Source of the DNA: Apoderus coryli
Taxonomy: Eukaryota; Arthropoda; Insecta; Coleoptera; Attelabidae
Assembly: GCA_911728435.2 (NCBI GenBank)
Contig: OU452204.1
Span: 19,096,001-19,160,000 of the forward strand
Reading direction: 5' to 3'
Length of the DNA stretch: 64,000 nucleotides
In this document: positions 44,310 to 53,700 of the stretch, one piece after another
Numbering within the stretch: the stretch's first letter is position 1
Layout: every line of letters begins with the position of its first letter
The notes under the pieces: model-generated
What the model was told of the DNA's origin: nothing
Databases searched by the model: none
What the model saw: only the letters and a program-made list of their open reading frames with translations
Position numbers and translations under genes: made by a program

Positions 44310-45500
44310 TTTTTAGTAGATTTTTAAAAAAAATCTAACTATTCAGGAGATCGACACAACCGAAATTTTGAAAAATTTTTATGCAGTACTTCATTTTATG
44401 ACCCCTGGATCCTAAAAATGATCTCAGTTCAAAAGTTTATATATCTATATATATATATATGGGATATAGAAACTTTGCGTCACGTTCTAGGCCGCATTTT
44501 TTGACCAATCGAAACAAAATTTGGTTAAAAAATCGGCTAGGTCATGTAATCGCGTGAGTTCGTTGGCGATTGAAATCGGAGAGCTAATTTCAGAATAGCG
44601 GCCTGTCAAAGTTCTAAAAAAATCATATTTTTTTCATTGTTAATAGAAAATACCGATGTTACATATCAAATGATAGAGCACTTAAATCTCTACAATGTTT
44701 ATTTGGAGAGTTTTTTCATCGCTGGCATATTTAAGTAAATGTAAGTCAATATAAAGTAACAAAAAATAAAAAAAATATCATCACCCGCTATACCTGTAAT
44801 TATTTTGACAAATAAACACCTGTGACATAACAATAAGACCGTACTTACGTATGTATTATAAGGGTTATTCTTTCGTACTGAACTAAGTGAACAATCTGAA
44901 AATTGTCAGTTCATTCACCATTGTGCTTATTCTTTCGACATCGGTCACTTCAACCAAACTGATTAAAATTCCTACTCCCCACGCCGCTTACTGATCAACC
45001 TCTATGTACCGGTTAGTTCGTTCAGTTAACAGTTAACCTCTAAAAGTATTGAATATTGAGAGATAATAATTGGAATATGATTTCGAATGAAACCAATATA
45101 TTGCAAAAGTTTAAAACATGGATAATAATATCATGGAACAAATAATTTTCCAGTTTTCAGAGCAGATTTGGTTGTTTTCACAAGATTTCGAGGTTAAGTG
45201 AAAGACAATCACAAAAAGATGATCTTTCGGTTTTGCCAAATATTCAGTTCAGTACAATCACATTCAGTTTAATCACATTCACTTGGTTCAGATCAATCAC
45301 TACGAAAGAATAACCCTATAGTATAATGGGTATTTCAGTTAAAATAACTGTCAATATGACACTTTGTTATATTTGGCGACTGTCAGAATATTCCATTATT
45401 TGTTGATTAATAGTGGGTGTCAGTGGTAGACTAAGTATAAATAAAAAATACATAAATCAAAAATCTACTTTTCCGACTGGCTGCCATCGGGATTTTTAAC
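44310..45500 (+). repeat. Dispersed repeat, copy 2, interrupted by a MITE
   Basis: Homologous to 38158-38742 throughout, with extra sequence at 44871-45317 that forms its own inverted-repeat element. Other differences are small indels, for example a longer TATATA run near 44445. Confidence 0.75.
44871..45317. mobile_element. About 450-bp MITE with 17-bp perfect inverted ends
   Basis: AGGGTTATTCTTTCGTA opens it and TACGAAAGAATAACCCT closes it. The related repeat at 38.5 kb reads across the empty site (GTATATT/TATAGTATAATGGG). The duplication is ATA or TA; the ends do not decide between them. Subterminal CAGTTCA and TTCAGTT motifs recur inside. No coding capacity. Confidence 0.8.
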
Positions 45501-46261
45501 TTTGTAGATATCAAAAATTTGATTGTCAATCTGACGTTTAATAATTTTCAATACAAATTGTATTAGTTTTAATCAAACAAATATTATTCATTTTTATTTA
45601 AAACTACAGTTGTGGAAAGTACAATTGGTAAATGTTAAATTGGAAGAAGAGTTTGCTGAAGTTGACGGATTGTTAATTTCCACTGTAGAAGAAATTCCTC
45701 GCATGGTGTTGATTATTTCACCATGGCGTTCTTGGTTAATATTCAAGTACGGTTTAATTGAATTAGAGCTGCTGTGTCCTGTTATTTTTATTAATTGCTA
45801 TTCAGGAATTCCTTTATTTGCCAAATAGCTAACTGCAGTTGATCTGTTCGAATGATTGGATATCTTTTTACACTTAGTGTCCAAACCAATAGCTTGGGCG
45901 GATGATTTGGTCCACATATTAATTGTGTTCTTGCCTACCGGTATATTGTCAAACCATGTGTCACCTTCGGATTTCCAGCAACGATTTGGTCTCAAGAATA
46001 GGCGACTGGAAGTAATATTTTTCCCCCTTTTGATCAATAATTTATGGAATAACCGAACAGGGCATGCGGTTTCGTTTGCAATATTTGGAACAAGCCATTT
46101 TCTATGTGTACAACTTTTCGATCCTCCTTGGCATGTTTTACTGAATATTCGATTGTATTCAATTCTGTTGGTTGGCGTTCCATCATTATTTTTTTCAATC
46201 GTGAAATAATCTATAAGGCAATCAGCTGGTTCACCACCTCGCCAAGCTAACTCAACAGCTA

Positions 46262-47102
46262 TCGGGTCCGCCATCTAACGTTTTTTTTTCAACTAGTGCT
46301 TATTTCGTGAAGGGTAACACTTAGCTCATGTCTGATTTGACAGATAATTAGTTTTATCCTTCCGCTGAACGAATATGGTTGAACAACGCTGGGAAATATT
46401 GCGACATTACTTTGAAAATCATGGTAATGTTGCAGAATGTGTGCGAAAATTGCGTACGGATTTTGGAAGAAGAGAAGCACCGTCAGCTCCGTATGTTCGT
46501 TATCTCGTGAAAAAAGTGAAAGAAACTGGCATCCTCATCGATAAACCAAAGCGTGAAAAGCCAAAAACAGTGCGTACACCCGAGAATATTGCTGCTGTGG
46601 CAGAAAGTGTGCGTGAAGCGCCATCAACATCAATTCACCGTCGGTCTCAACAATTGAACATTTCGGAGACATCATTGAGACGAATTTTGCATAAAGACCT
46701 TGGTATGACGCCATACAAAGTCCAATTGGTTCAGGAGTTGAAGCCAAATGACCATCCAATGCGTTTTTGCCAAAAAAATCATCTTTTCTTTGGACTATTA
46801 TTTGTGGGGTGCCGTCAAAGATAAGTGTTACGCCGACAAGCCAGAGACAATTGACGCTTTAAAGGACAATATTCGTGAAGCCATTGGTGAAATACAGCTG
46901 CACACAATCGATAATGTGCTTAAAAATTGGACCGATCGTGTAGGCTACTGCATAGCCAGCCGAGGCAACCATTTGAATGAAATTATTTGTCATTATTAAC
47001 CGGAAGGATTCTACTTTCAAATAAAAAAAGAAATTTGAGAAAATATTCAGCAGTTTTTCTTTTATAGCATTTTCAAAAAAAAAAGGTATCTGGCAGACCC
47101 AA
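46262..47102 (+). mobile_element. Internally deleted mariner inside the recombinase gene
   Basis: Ends TCGGGTCCGCCA and TGGCAGACCCAA form inverted repeats of about 25 bp running into A/T tracts. TA lies on each side (46260-46261 and 47103-47104). Removing the element restores the recombinase reading order (…LPYCI joined to AVELAW…). The mariner is in the opposite orientation to its host gene and, at 841 bp, too short to be complete. Confidence 0.85.
46375..46999 (+). pseudogene. Mariner transposase lacking its catalytic core
   Basis: The N-terminal half is intact: EQRWEILRHYFENHGNVAEC, two helix-turn-helix regions including the SIHRRSQQLNISETSLRRIL part, then TPYKVQLVQELKPNDHPMRF. A deletion then joins it out of frame to LDYYLWGAVKDKCYADKPE, ETIDALKDNIREAI and SRGNHLNEIICHY, the usual end. 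The first two catalytic Asp motifs are absent; the last remains as LDYYLWG. The surviving frame still encodes a complete DNA-binding half of about 130 residues. Confidence 0.88.
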
Positions 47103-47594
47103 TACAATATGGTAAAAAAATTTGTAAACCTTCTGGTGTACATTCATCCCATAATCCAATGATTCTAGCCAAATCACTTGAACTCAAATTTGATGAACTG
47201 CATTTTCGTTTGTCTGGATCCTGCTGTAATCTTTTACGTTTTGCATTTCTTGCATCTCGCGCATTTTTGAATATCATACTTGTAAACGAGTCGAATACAA
47301 TTTTGAAGTCATTGAAGTATTTTTTTCTGGAGTAGCCTACTCGTAGTATTCCAAATTGTTTTTACAGTTGCTTCTTTATATTCAGTTCCGTCAGCTTTTC
47401 TCATATTTACCGCATAATCTTTCAATATATTAGCCAAATTATGCAAACTCGTTTCAGCATTCAGTTCGTATTCTCTGGTCGCACAAAACTATTTTCCATA
47501 CATATTTTTTTGATTTGATTGTATTTTTTGGTATATTATTGATATAATATCAGTAATTGCATCGTTAGATGCAATACCAAATCTTCGCGACATT

Positions 47595-48824
47595 TTTAAA
47601 CCAGTTGTCAGTTTGACGTTTAATTAATTTTTAATAAAAAAAACACCAAACTAAAAACACCACATGTATGGTATTATCGGCTGTAATCCAGAGGTGATTG
47701 GATGAAATTTGACACATGACTTAAAATTAAGTAATTTGATTGGTTACTATATTTAGTAAAAAATTATCGACAGCAATTTCATTTAGAAAGTTGGGATCGT
47801 AATAATGAATGCAAAATCTATTTAAGACCAGGATATAATTACAAATGTACTACACATTTTATACAGCGATATTTAATGTTGAATCAACCTAATCTGATTC
47901 ACAAGTTCCATGTTCAGCTTATCATATACATGATCGGGTACAAATCTCGTAACAGATTTTACGAGTTGAATTTGCTTGTTCCCTTTACTTTATCGAAGCA
48001 CATATTTTCTGTAAATGTATAAACACATGTTGTGTAAATGCAAGAAATGACTCACTTGCAGAAAGAAAAATCACGTTTAGTGAGTAATAAAATGATATTT
48101 AATTTAACGAATTTTATATTTTTCACGAATAGGAAGGAGCATGTGTTTAATGTGTGCGAAATTTGGACATTGGGCGAGTAACTGTACTTGCCAGCTTCGA
48201 ATAATCAATGAATAGTTAAAGATTTTTTATCTGAATAGAATTAGCCGATACTTGTTGGAAATTCATTATAACTGCATAAAACAAAACAAAACAAAACAAT
48301 AAAACAAAAAGTTTGGAAATATTTAAAACTAAAGTTGTTTTATTTTATGCAGCAAAGATTTTTTAATTGATTTTTTCAGTGTAAGTGATTTCAGCGAGTT
48401 ACATTTTGATAAAAAGGTCAAATTTTGTAGCTTCTTTCCAGCTCCTCAGGGTGCTCCGCGATGTAATTCTTACTCTGAAATTAACATTGATGTGAAGAGG
48501 TTCTTTTAATATTCACAGGACTTTAGGATGTGAGAACTCGTCCAAAAATATGAAAAAAAGTTTCTCTAAAATGCACCATTTTCGAGATAAGAGATAAGAT
48601 GTTGAAAAAAATCCGTTTTTTGCGAATATCTCCGGAACCGTTTTTCGTATAGAAAACAGCTTTTGTTAGCATTTCCTACTCATGTTTTGTGCAATTTTTT
48701 TTTTAATTCATAATTGGTGAAGACTATGAAGAGGTAGATTGTCGATTGTTTTATCGGAGTCGTTTAGGCGGTTTGGCCTCCCCTCACTTCGATCTGCAGA
48801 AGATCTTTTGTGAATGACTCTAAT
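47595..48824. other. Stretch with an AAAAC microsatellite, no gene
   Basis: (AAAAC)n lies at about 48277-48307. The remainder is AT-rich with no recognised coding part. Confidence 0.5.
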
Positions 48825-50225
48825 CTATGAATTGCCCAGCTGTCCCTCACTTTTCATAATGTTGATGATTTCTGTGGGGGCTAAATTCCTTGCCTCGTTG
48901 GGTGTTAGGGTCACCCCTCCAAGGTGTTTTAGCCTTTTGCAGAAAGAGCCATGAATTCACAGAGCACGTGTTCTGTTGTCTGTGTTACGTCTTCGCAAAA
49001 CCGACAGGTGTCGTACTCGGTTAGGCCCATCTTTTTGAGATGGTACTTCACTGGGTGGTGTCCCGTAAAAAGGCCTTTAATTCGCCTTAGGTTGCTTCTC
49101 TTCAGTTGGATAAGCTTCCCTGCGTTGGCCTCTGAAGGTTTGATAAACCTTTTTGATTGTCTTAGGCCTGGAGTGTTTCTCCAGTAGGACTTAAGTTGTT
49201 CCTTTTCCCATCTCCGAAGTTCTTCCTTCATATGGCTTTTTGGAAGGCCAAAGATGGGTTCCGGGCCGCAGAACGGAGCGTTTGCGCCCTTTTTTTGCAA
49301 ATTGGTCCGCCGCTTCGTTCCCTTCTATGCCTTCATGTCCTGTCACCCATGTCATAGTAATCTTTTTCCCCTGAGCTGCCAGTTGCTTTAGGGTCTGTTT
49401 GCATTCCCATGCTAGCTTTGACGTGAAGGTGTAAGACCTGAGTGCTTTTAACGCAACTTGACTGTCCGACATAATATTGATCTGCCATTCGGGGATGCCT
49501 CTCTGCAGGCATTCTTGAGCACAACGATTAATGTCGTTGATCTCTGCTTGGAATATAGTGGGACTTTCCCCAGAGATTCAGAGAGCCTACAATTAGGCCC
49601 ATGCCTGTGTTCCCTTCTATTCCTTTTGAACCGTCCGTATACCAGACAGATGTGTTTTCTGGGAATCGTGGTTCCCCATTTAGCCATTTTTAACGGTCTG
49701 CAATGATCACTTCAAATGGGATTTCAAAATTATGTTTGCGTGGCAAAGCGTCCGACGGTTTTCTTCCTGAATTTAAAGGTATTAGATTCAGGATTCCCAT
49801 GTGTGTGATCGCCAGATTTGTATTCCATTACCTGTGCCAGTTTCAGAGCGCTAATGGCTGCCTCTTTTTTGACTAGGACAGGCAAAGGTATTAGATGCAG
49901 CAACGTTTCCATCGCTGCTGTGGGGCAAGTTCGCATTGCCCCTTTTGAAGACGGCATTGTGTATTCTTAATATTAACTTTTGGCCATCATACTAATGAGG
50001 CGTATGTAACCATGGGTTTGATGACTGTTTGGTACACCCAGTATGTGAGCTTTGGCTTTAGCCCCCAAGTCCTACCGAGTAGCCTCGGACACGTCCATAT
50101 TATGGCCGCTGTGGCTTTCGATATGGTTTTCTGTATATGCTGATTCCAGATTAGTCGTTTATCCAGGACTATGAAGGGGTAGCGGGTGTTTTTCTCCCCA
50201 ACTTCTACGCCTCTGGAAAAAGTAC
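48825..50225 (-). pseudogene. RNase H-bearing LINE (I/Loa group), 3' half
   Basis: Minus strand from about 50225: the end of RT (LDKRLIWNQHIQKTISKATA, TYWVYQTVIKPMVTYASLVW, MRTCPTAAMETLLHLIPLPV). Then an RNase H domain: VWYTDGSKG (first Asp), FQAEINDINRCAQECL (Glu), MSDSQVALKAL (Asp) and WVTGHEGIEGNEAADQFAKK (His/Asp). Then a C-terminal domain with LFTGHHPVKYHLKKMGL and the C-x2-C..H..C finger (CRFCEDVTQTTEHVLCEF). Frameshifts occur near 49560, 49290 and 48915; the final frame ends at 48825. The catalytic RT half is missing. RNase H after RT is a mark of I-, Loa- and Outcast-type LINEs. Confidence 0.85.
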
Positions 50226-50439
50226 GGTTTTAAGATATCCATTTGAACCGCCAATGTTTTCTACACAAAGAAGGTACTCTTGGTCATAAGCTCTAAAGTT
50301 AACCGGAGAAAGGACAATCAACTTGCTGAAAAATATGGACAATTTTTTAAATAAATTTAATTTTTTCTAATAATTAAACGTTAACTTTATAATTGCAAAA
50401 AAAAAGTACACAGTTAAATAAAATGTTAGAAATGTGCGC

Positions 50440-50670
50440 CGTTAGCTTCAATGCAAGCTGTTCGGTAAAAAATGTGGAGCTATCAAATGGTCACCGACGA
50501 AGCCAGCCCAAACATTCAGGGAAAATTGTTCCTGAGGGTGGCCTTCTGCAATTTCATGTGGATTTTTTTCATTTCATATGTGGATATTGTGAAAATTGAA
50601 AATACCATCCCTCGAGAAAGATGCTTCATCGGTAAACAGAACTGAGGAATTTGAGCTATTTTGTCTTGCA
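50440..50670 (-). pseudogene. Mariner-like transposase relic
   Basis: Minus strand: FTDEASFSRDGIFNFHNIHI (first catalytic Asp), a stop, NEKNPHEIAEGHPQEQFSLN, then VWAGFVGDHLIAPHFLPNSL. The pattern D-E-A-x-F...NVWAG matches the same transposase group as the relic at 41.2-43.0 kb. Only about 75 codons remain. Confidence 0.7.
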
Positions 50671-51170
50671 TCCAAATTAGATTAGAATTTGAGAGGTAAA
50701 TCTAATACTGGAAAGTACAACCTTATGAAAATTTCGTTTTAAGGTAGCCTTAACAATTCCAAATTATAGTAGAATCGCAACTATTTAAAAGAAGCCAGTA
50801 TTCCTGCTAAACCAAAAATCAAATATACCCTTTAAATTCAATTATCAAGCAATACAAAACCCACCGCGTAACATCGCTTCAAGGTGCCCTGCTATAGAGC
50901 AGACAAAAATAAATTCAAAAAATGCCCCACAGAATATCTACTCTTCTGTTCACTGTGCGGCTTAGTACAAATACATAAATATAATGGATACAAATTGTCA
51001 ATCTACCGCCCCCAGGGGTCTGATTAAATAGAGGGCGGTTAAAAAAAAACGTGGCAAGTTGCTTCTCTCATTCCTCATCCTCACACTAAACATCATCATG
51101 TACAGGATGAGCAAAACTCGATGCCATGCCTTTAAGTATAGTCTCACTAAGAATTGCAGTGGAGTGTAAT
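50671..51170. other. Stretch without a recognised gene
   Basis: Nothing recognised between the transposase relic and the fold-back. Confidence 0.5.
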
Positions 51171-51470
51171 ATAATTACAATAAAAAAACATACATCGTCT
51201 CCACTAATATTTTTTTTTATTATTAAGATTCCTTTATAAAAGGGGACATGTTTCGGAGTCCCGCTCTTATCATCAGCCTTAAATTTAAATCATTGCCAGA
51301 GTCTGTCAAGGGCCTTGCCCGTATGTTTGTTGATTTTTTAATACTTAAGATTTAAATTTAAGGCTGATGATGGAGCGTGACTCCAAAACATGTTCTCTTT
51401 TATAAAGGAATCTTAATAATAAAAAAAAAATTATTAGTGGAGACGATGCATGTTTTTTTATTGTAATTAT
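51171..51470. repeat. Penelope-like fold-back with a hammerhead core in each arm
   Basis: Left arm 51171-51291 and right arm 51349-51470 are reverse complements at roughly 90 percent identity, separated by 57 bp. Each arm contains one hammerhead-like core. The left arm's core (minus strand, 51276-51250) keeps GAAAC but has lost part of stem II. The right arm's core (plus, from 51364) keeps a GGAG/CTCC stem but has AAAAC for GAAAC. No coding sequence. Confidence 0.75.
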
Positions 51471-51559
51471 TTAACTAATTAACTCCTACTTCTAAATAGT
51501 GTCTTCGTCAGGCCTTAAATGTTCTAAGTTAAGGGTTGCCGTTTTATACACTTTATTTT

Positions 51560-51995
51560 TCAATTTTAACACAGGAAGAAGTCTAGTGGGGTCAAGTTAG
51601 ATGATTTAGGCAGCCACTATATCGGTCCATTTATACGAGTACATATCCAATTCATCCTGAAAACATAATTTAGAAATTCTTGGCCGATTCGTGCTCCTTC
51701 ATGATGGAAAAACATATTTGCTCGTACCTGCAATGGCACATGAACTTGCTCTTGAAGTAATTGCAAATATTGTTCACTTCATAAAACACCTTCGTAAAAG
51801 AATGGACCAATTAAATGCCCGGTAATAATACCGCACCAAACTTGAATGCCAAAATGTCCTTGGTTTTCAATCGGATTGATAAAATTCGGCTTTTCAGTAG
51901 CTCAATAGTGTTTACTTTTTTTTATTTGGCCTTCGTCTGTCCACAAAACATGCTGAAAGAACCGATTGTCTTGAATCTCCATCACGACTTGGTCA
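51560..51995 (-). pseudogene. Mariner-like transposase relic
   Basis: Minus strand: ATEKPNFINPIENQGHFGIQ, then VWCGIITGHLIGPFFYEGVL, a stop, SEQYLQLLQEQVHVPLQVRA, MFFHHEGARIGQEFLNYVF, then a decayed WICTRINGPI / LPKSSNLTPLDFF end. The second catalytic Asp (QHDGAP) has become HHEGAR. The upstream part is cut off at about 51995, where a LINE begins. Confidence 0.8.
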
Positions 51996-52920
51996 ACAAT
52001 TGCAGAATGATCTGAATGTCCTGCTTGACTGGTGCATTCAAAACAGGTTTGCCCTTAATTTGGATAAGTGTTGTTCTGTAACTTTTACTCGTAAGGTAAA
52101 TCCAATAAAATTTGTGTATAACATTGACTCTGTTCCCCTTAAAATATGCGATGAGGTTAAGGAATCTGCGGGTGCTCTTTGACGCTAAACTTAGTTTTGT
52201 GGGGCATGTGATTGATGTAGTTTCGTCTTCCTATAAGAGTCTGGGTTTTGTTATGAGAAACACAAAGCATTTTGTGTCACATAAAACTCTTATTTTACTG
52301 TATAATTCCTTCGTTAGATCGAAATTGGAATATGCGTCTGTTGTGTGGATTCCTGGTTATGCATTGCACTCGACTAGCTTAGAGAGGATTCAGCGAAGAT
52401 TTGTGAAATATTTGTGGTTTAAGTGTGACGGAGTGTATCCAACCATGATGAACTTCTGGGTCGTTTTAATTTTGTACCTCTTGATAAGCGTAGAGAATAT
52501 GCCTCACTCCTGTTCCTATTCAAGATCGTGAATGACATCATTGACTCTCCGGACCTAGTTTCAATGATACCCTTTCATGCTCCACATACGAGAAGGCGTA
52601 ATTATGGTTCTAGCTTTTACTTGCCTACCGCACGTACCAACTTGTTGCTTTTTTCGCCATTGTTTGAGATGTGTTCTGTTTGTGACTCGGTGAGTAACGA
52701 TATTGATGTGTTTTTTAATACCATATCTTATATTAAAAAAGTGTTTTTTAGATAAATATTTGTTGTTAAACCATTCTTATTTTGACTATTTTTTGCGATT
52801 GTAATATTTGTATTATTTATAATTTTGAAACGTGTATTTATGTTAATTTTATCGTTTTGTAAAGTACCTGCCCTGTGATTGGATGTGTTTCTGTCTGGGT
52901 AGATGTAATATAAATAAATA
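51996..52920 (+). pseudogene. Jockey-type LINE, 3' part, inserted in transposase relic
   Basis: Frames 52000-52182, 52112-52531 and 52528-52755 join by shifts. They give LQNDLNVLLDWCIQNRFALN, LDKCCSVTFTRKVNPIKF, LRVLFDAKLSFVGHVIDV, LLYNSFVRSKLEYASVVW, ERIQRRFVKYLWFKCDGVYP, TARTNLLLFSPLFEMC and a stop at 52755. The 3' UTR ends with AATAAATAAATAAA near 52910. It shares the SKLEY, RRF.KYL and RTNLL blocks with the 7.6-8.6 kb copy. The catalytic box is missing. Confidence 0.85.
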
Positions 52921-53519
52921 AAATACTGCAAAATATTGGCAACAGTAGTGTCAGAATTTACTCTTTAAGCAATTTTTACCGTTCCAATTTTGCAAGTATT
53001 CCTGACTTTGCAATAACACGTTCAGGGTTTTTTTGGGTATATAACATAAAATGCATACATCAAATGACAATAAGTATTTTCTACAAATTTGCTTATGATT
53101 TTTCAACGAATAAACACAGCAAATTTTTTTCTTTACAAAAGTTGCTCAGAAAACTTAGCTTTCTTGAACTATGCAAAAACATAGGTATGTTTTTGAAAAA
53201 AGTGGGTAAAATGGAGCTTACTTAATACTATTTAAGAACCTCTTTTCCGAAATTTTCTATCGTTTTTCGTTTTCGCATAACAGAGCTGGGACATCGAGCG
53301 TCGTTCACCCTGTACATAAGCGAGAATATACAGATAGTAAAAAAAGGAAATGTGCATATTAATATTTTGAATGAGGGGTAGTATGTAAGGTTTAGTGTAT
53401 GTGAATAATAAATTTGAAGGGTGACTAGATTGAAGTATATTTTTGTTACTGGAATTCAGAACTGATGTGTAATTTGAACGAAAATAAAGGATTTGTTGTT
53501 TTAAAAAATTAATTGGGGT
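52921..53519. other. Stretch without a recognised gene
   Basis: The 111-codon minus-strand frame at 53232-53567 is AT-rich and not recognised. A TTCACCCTGTACATAAG string near 53305 resembles a MITE end. Confidence 0.45.
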
Positions 53520-53700
53520 GTCCAATATAAAATATGATGGGGATGATGGAAACCGGTGGAGATACAAAGTCTGTTAAATGCCAGCTCCCACATGTGCTCA
53601 ATTGTATTGAGGTCTGAGCTCCTCGGAGGCTAAATGTGGACCTCTTGAAGATACGCTTGCACAATTCTTGCTACGTGTGGCCGAGAATTATTATTACATT
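53520..53700 (-). pseudogene. Tc1-like transposase relic
   Basis: Minus strand: NSRPHVARIVQAYLQEVHI, a stop, PPRSSDLNTIEHMWELAFNR. The D-N-A-R-P-H and SPDLNPIEHMWD motifs of Tc1-like DD34E transposases are recognisable; the Glu of the catalytic pair survives (IEHMW) and the Asp has become Ser. About 55 codons remain. Confidence 0.78.

Larger units (their letters stand above)
45594..47594 (-). pseudogene. Crypton-like tyrosine recombinase gene, broken
   Basis: The gene starts MSRRFGIASNDAITDIISII (47594). The N-terminal SAM-like part includes LHNLANILKDYAVNMRKADG, then YKEATVKTIWNTTSRLL, with a TAG and a frameshift near 47310. The region around 47270-47110 gives FKNARDARNAKRKRLQQDPD and PEGLQ. 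A mariner (46262-47102) interrupts it there. It resumes as AVELAWRGGEPADCLIDYF and runs to the catalytic end: Arg in NHSNRS (45843-45845), a TAG stop (45800-45798), His in TGHSS (45774-45776) and Tyr in KPYL (45747-45749). It closes with a short Cys/Asn-rich tail. The R..H..Y set and the RGGE motif fit DUF3504-type Crypton recombinases. Lesions: two stops, one frameshift and one insertion. A domesticated host relative is the alternative. Confidence 0.72.
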
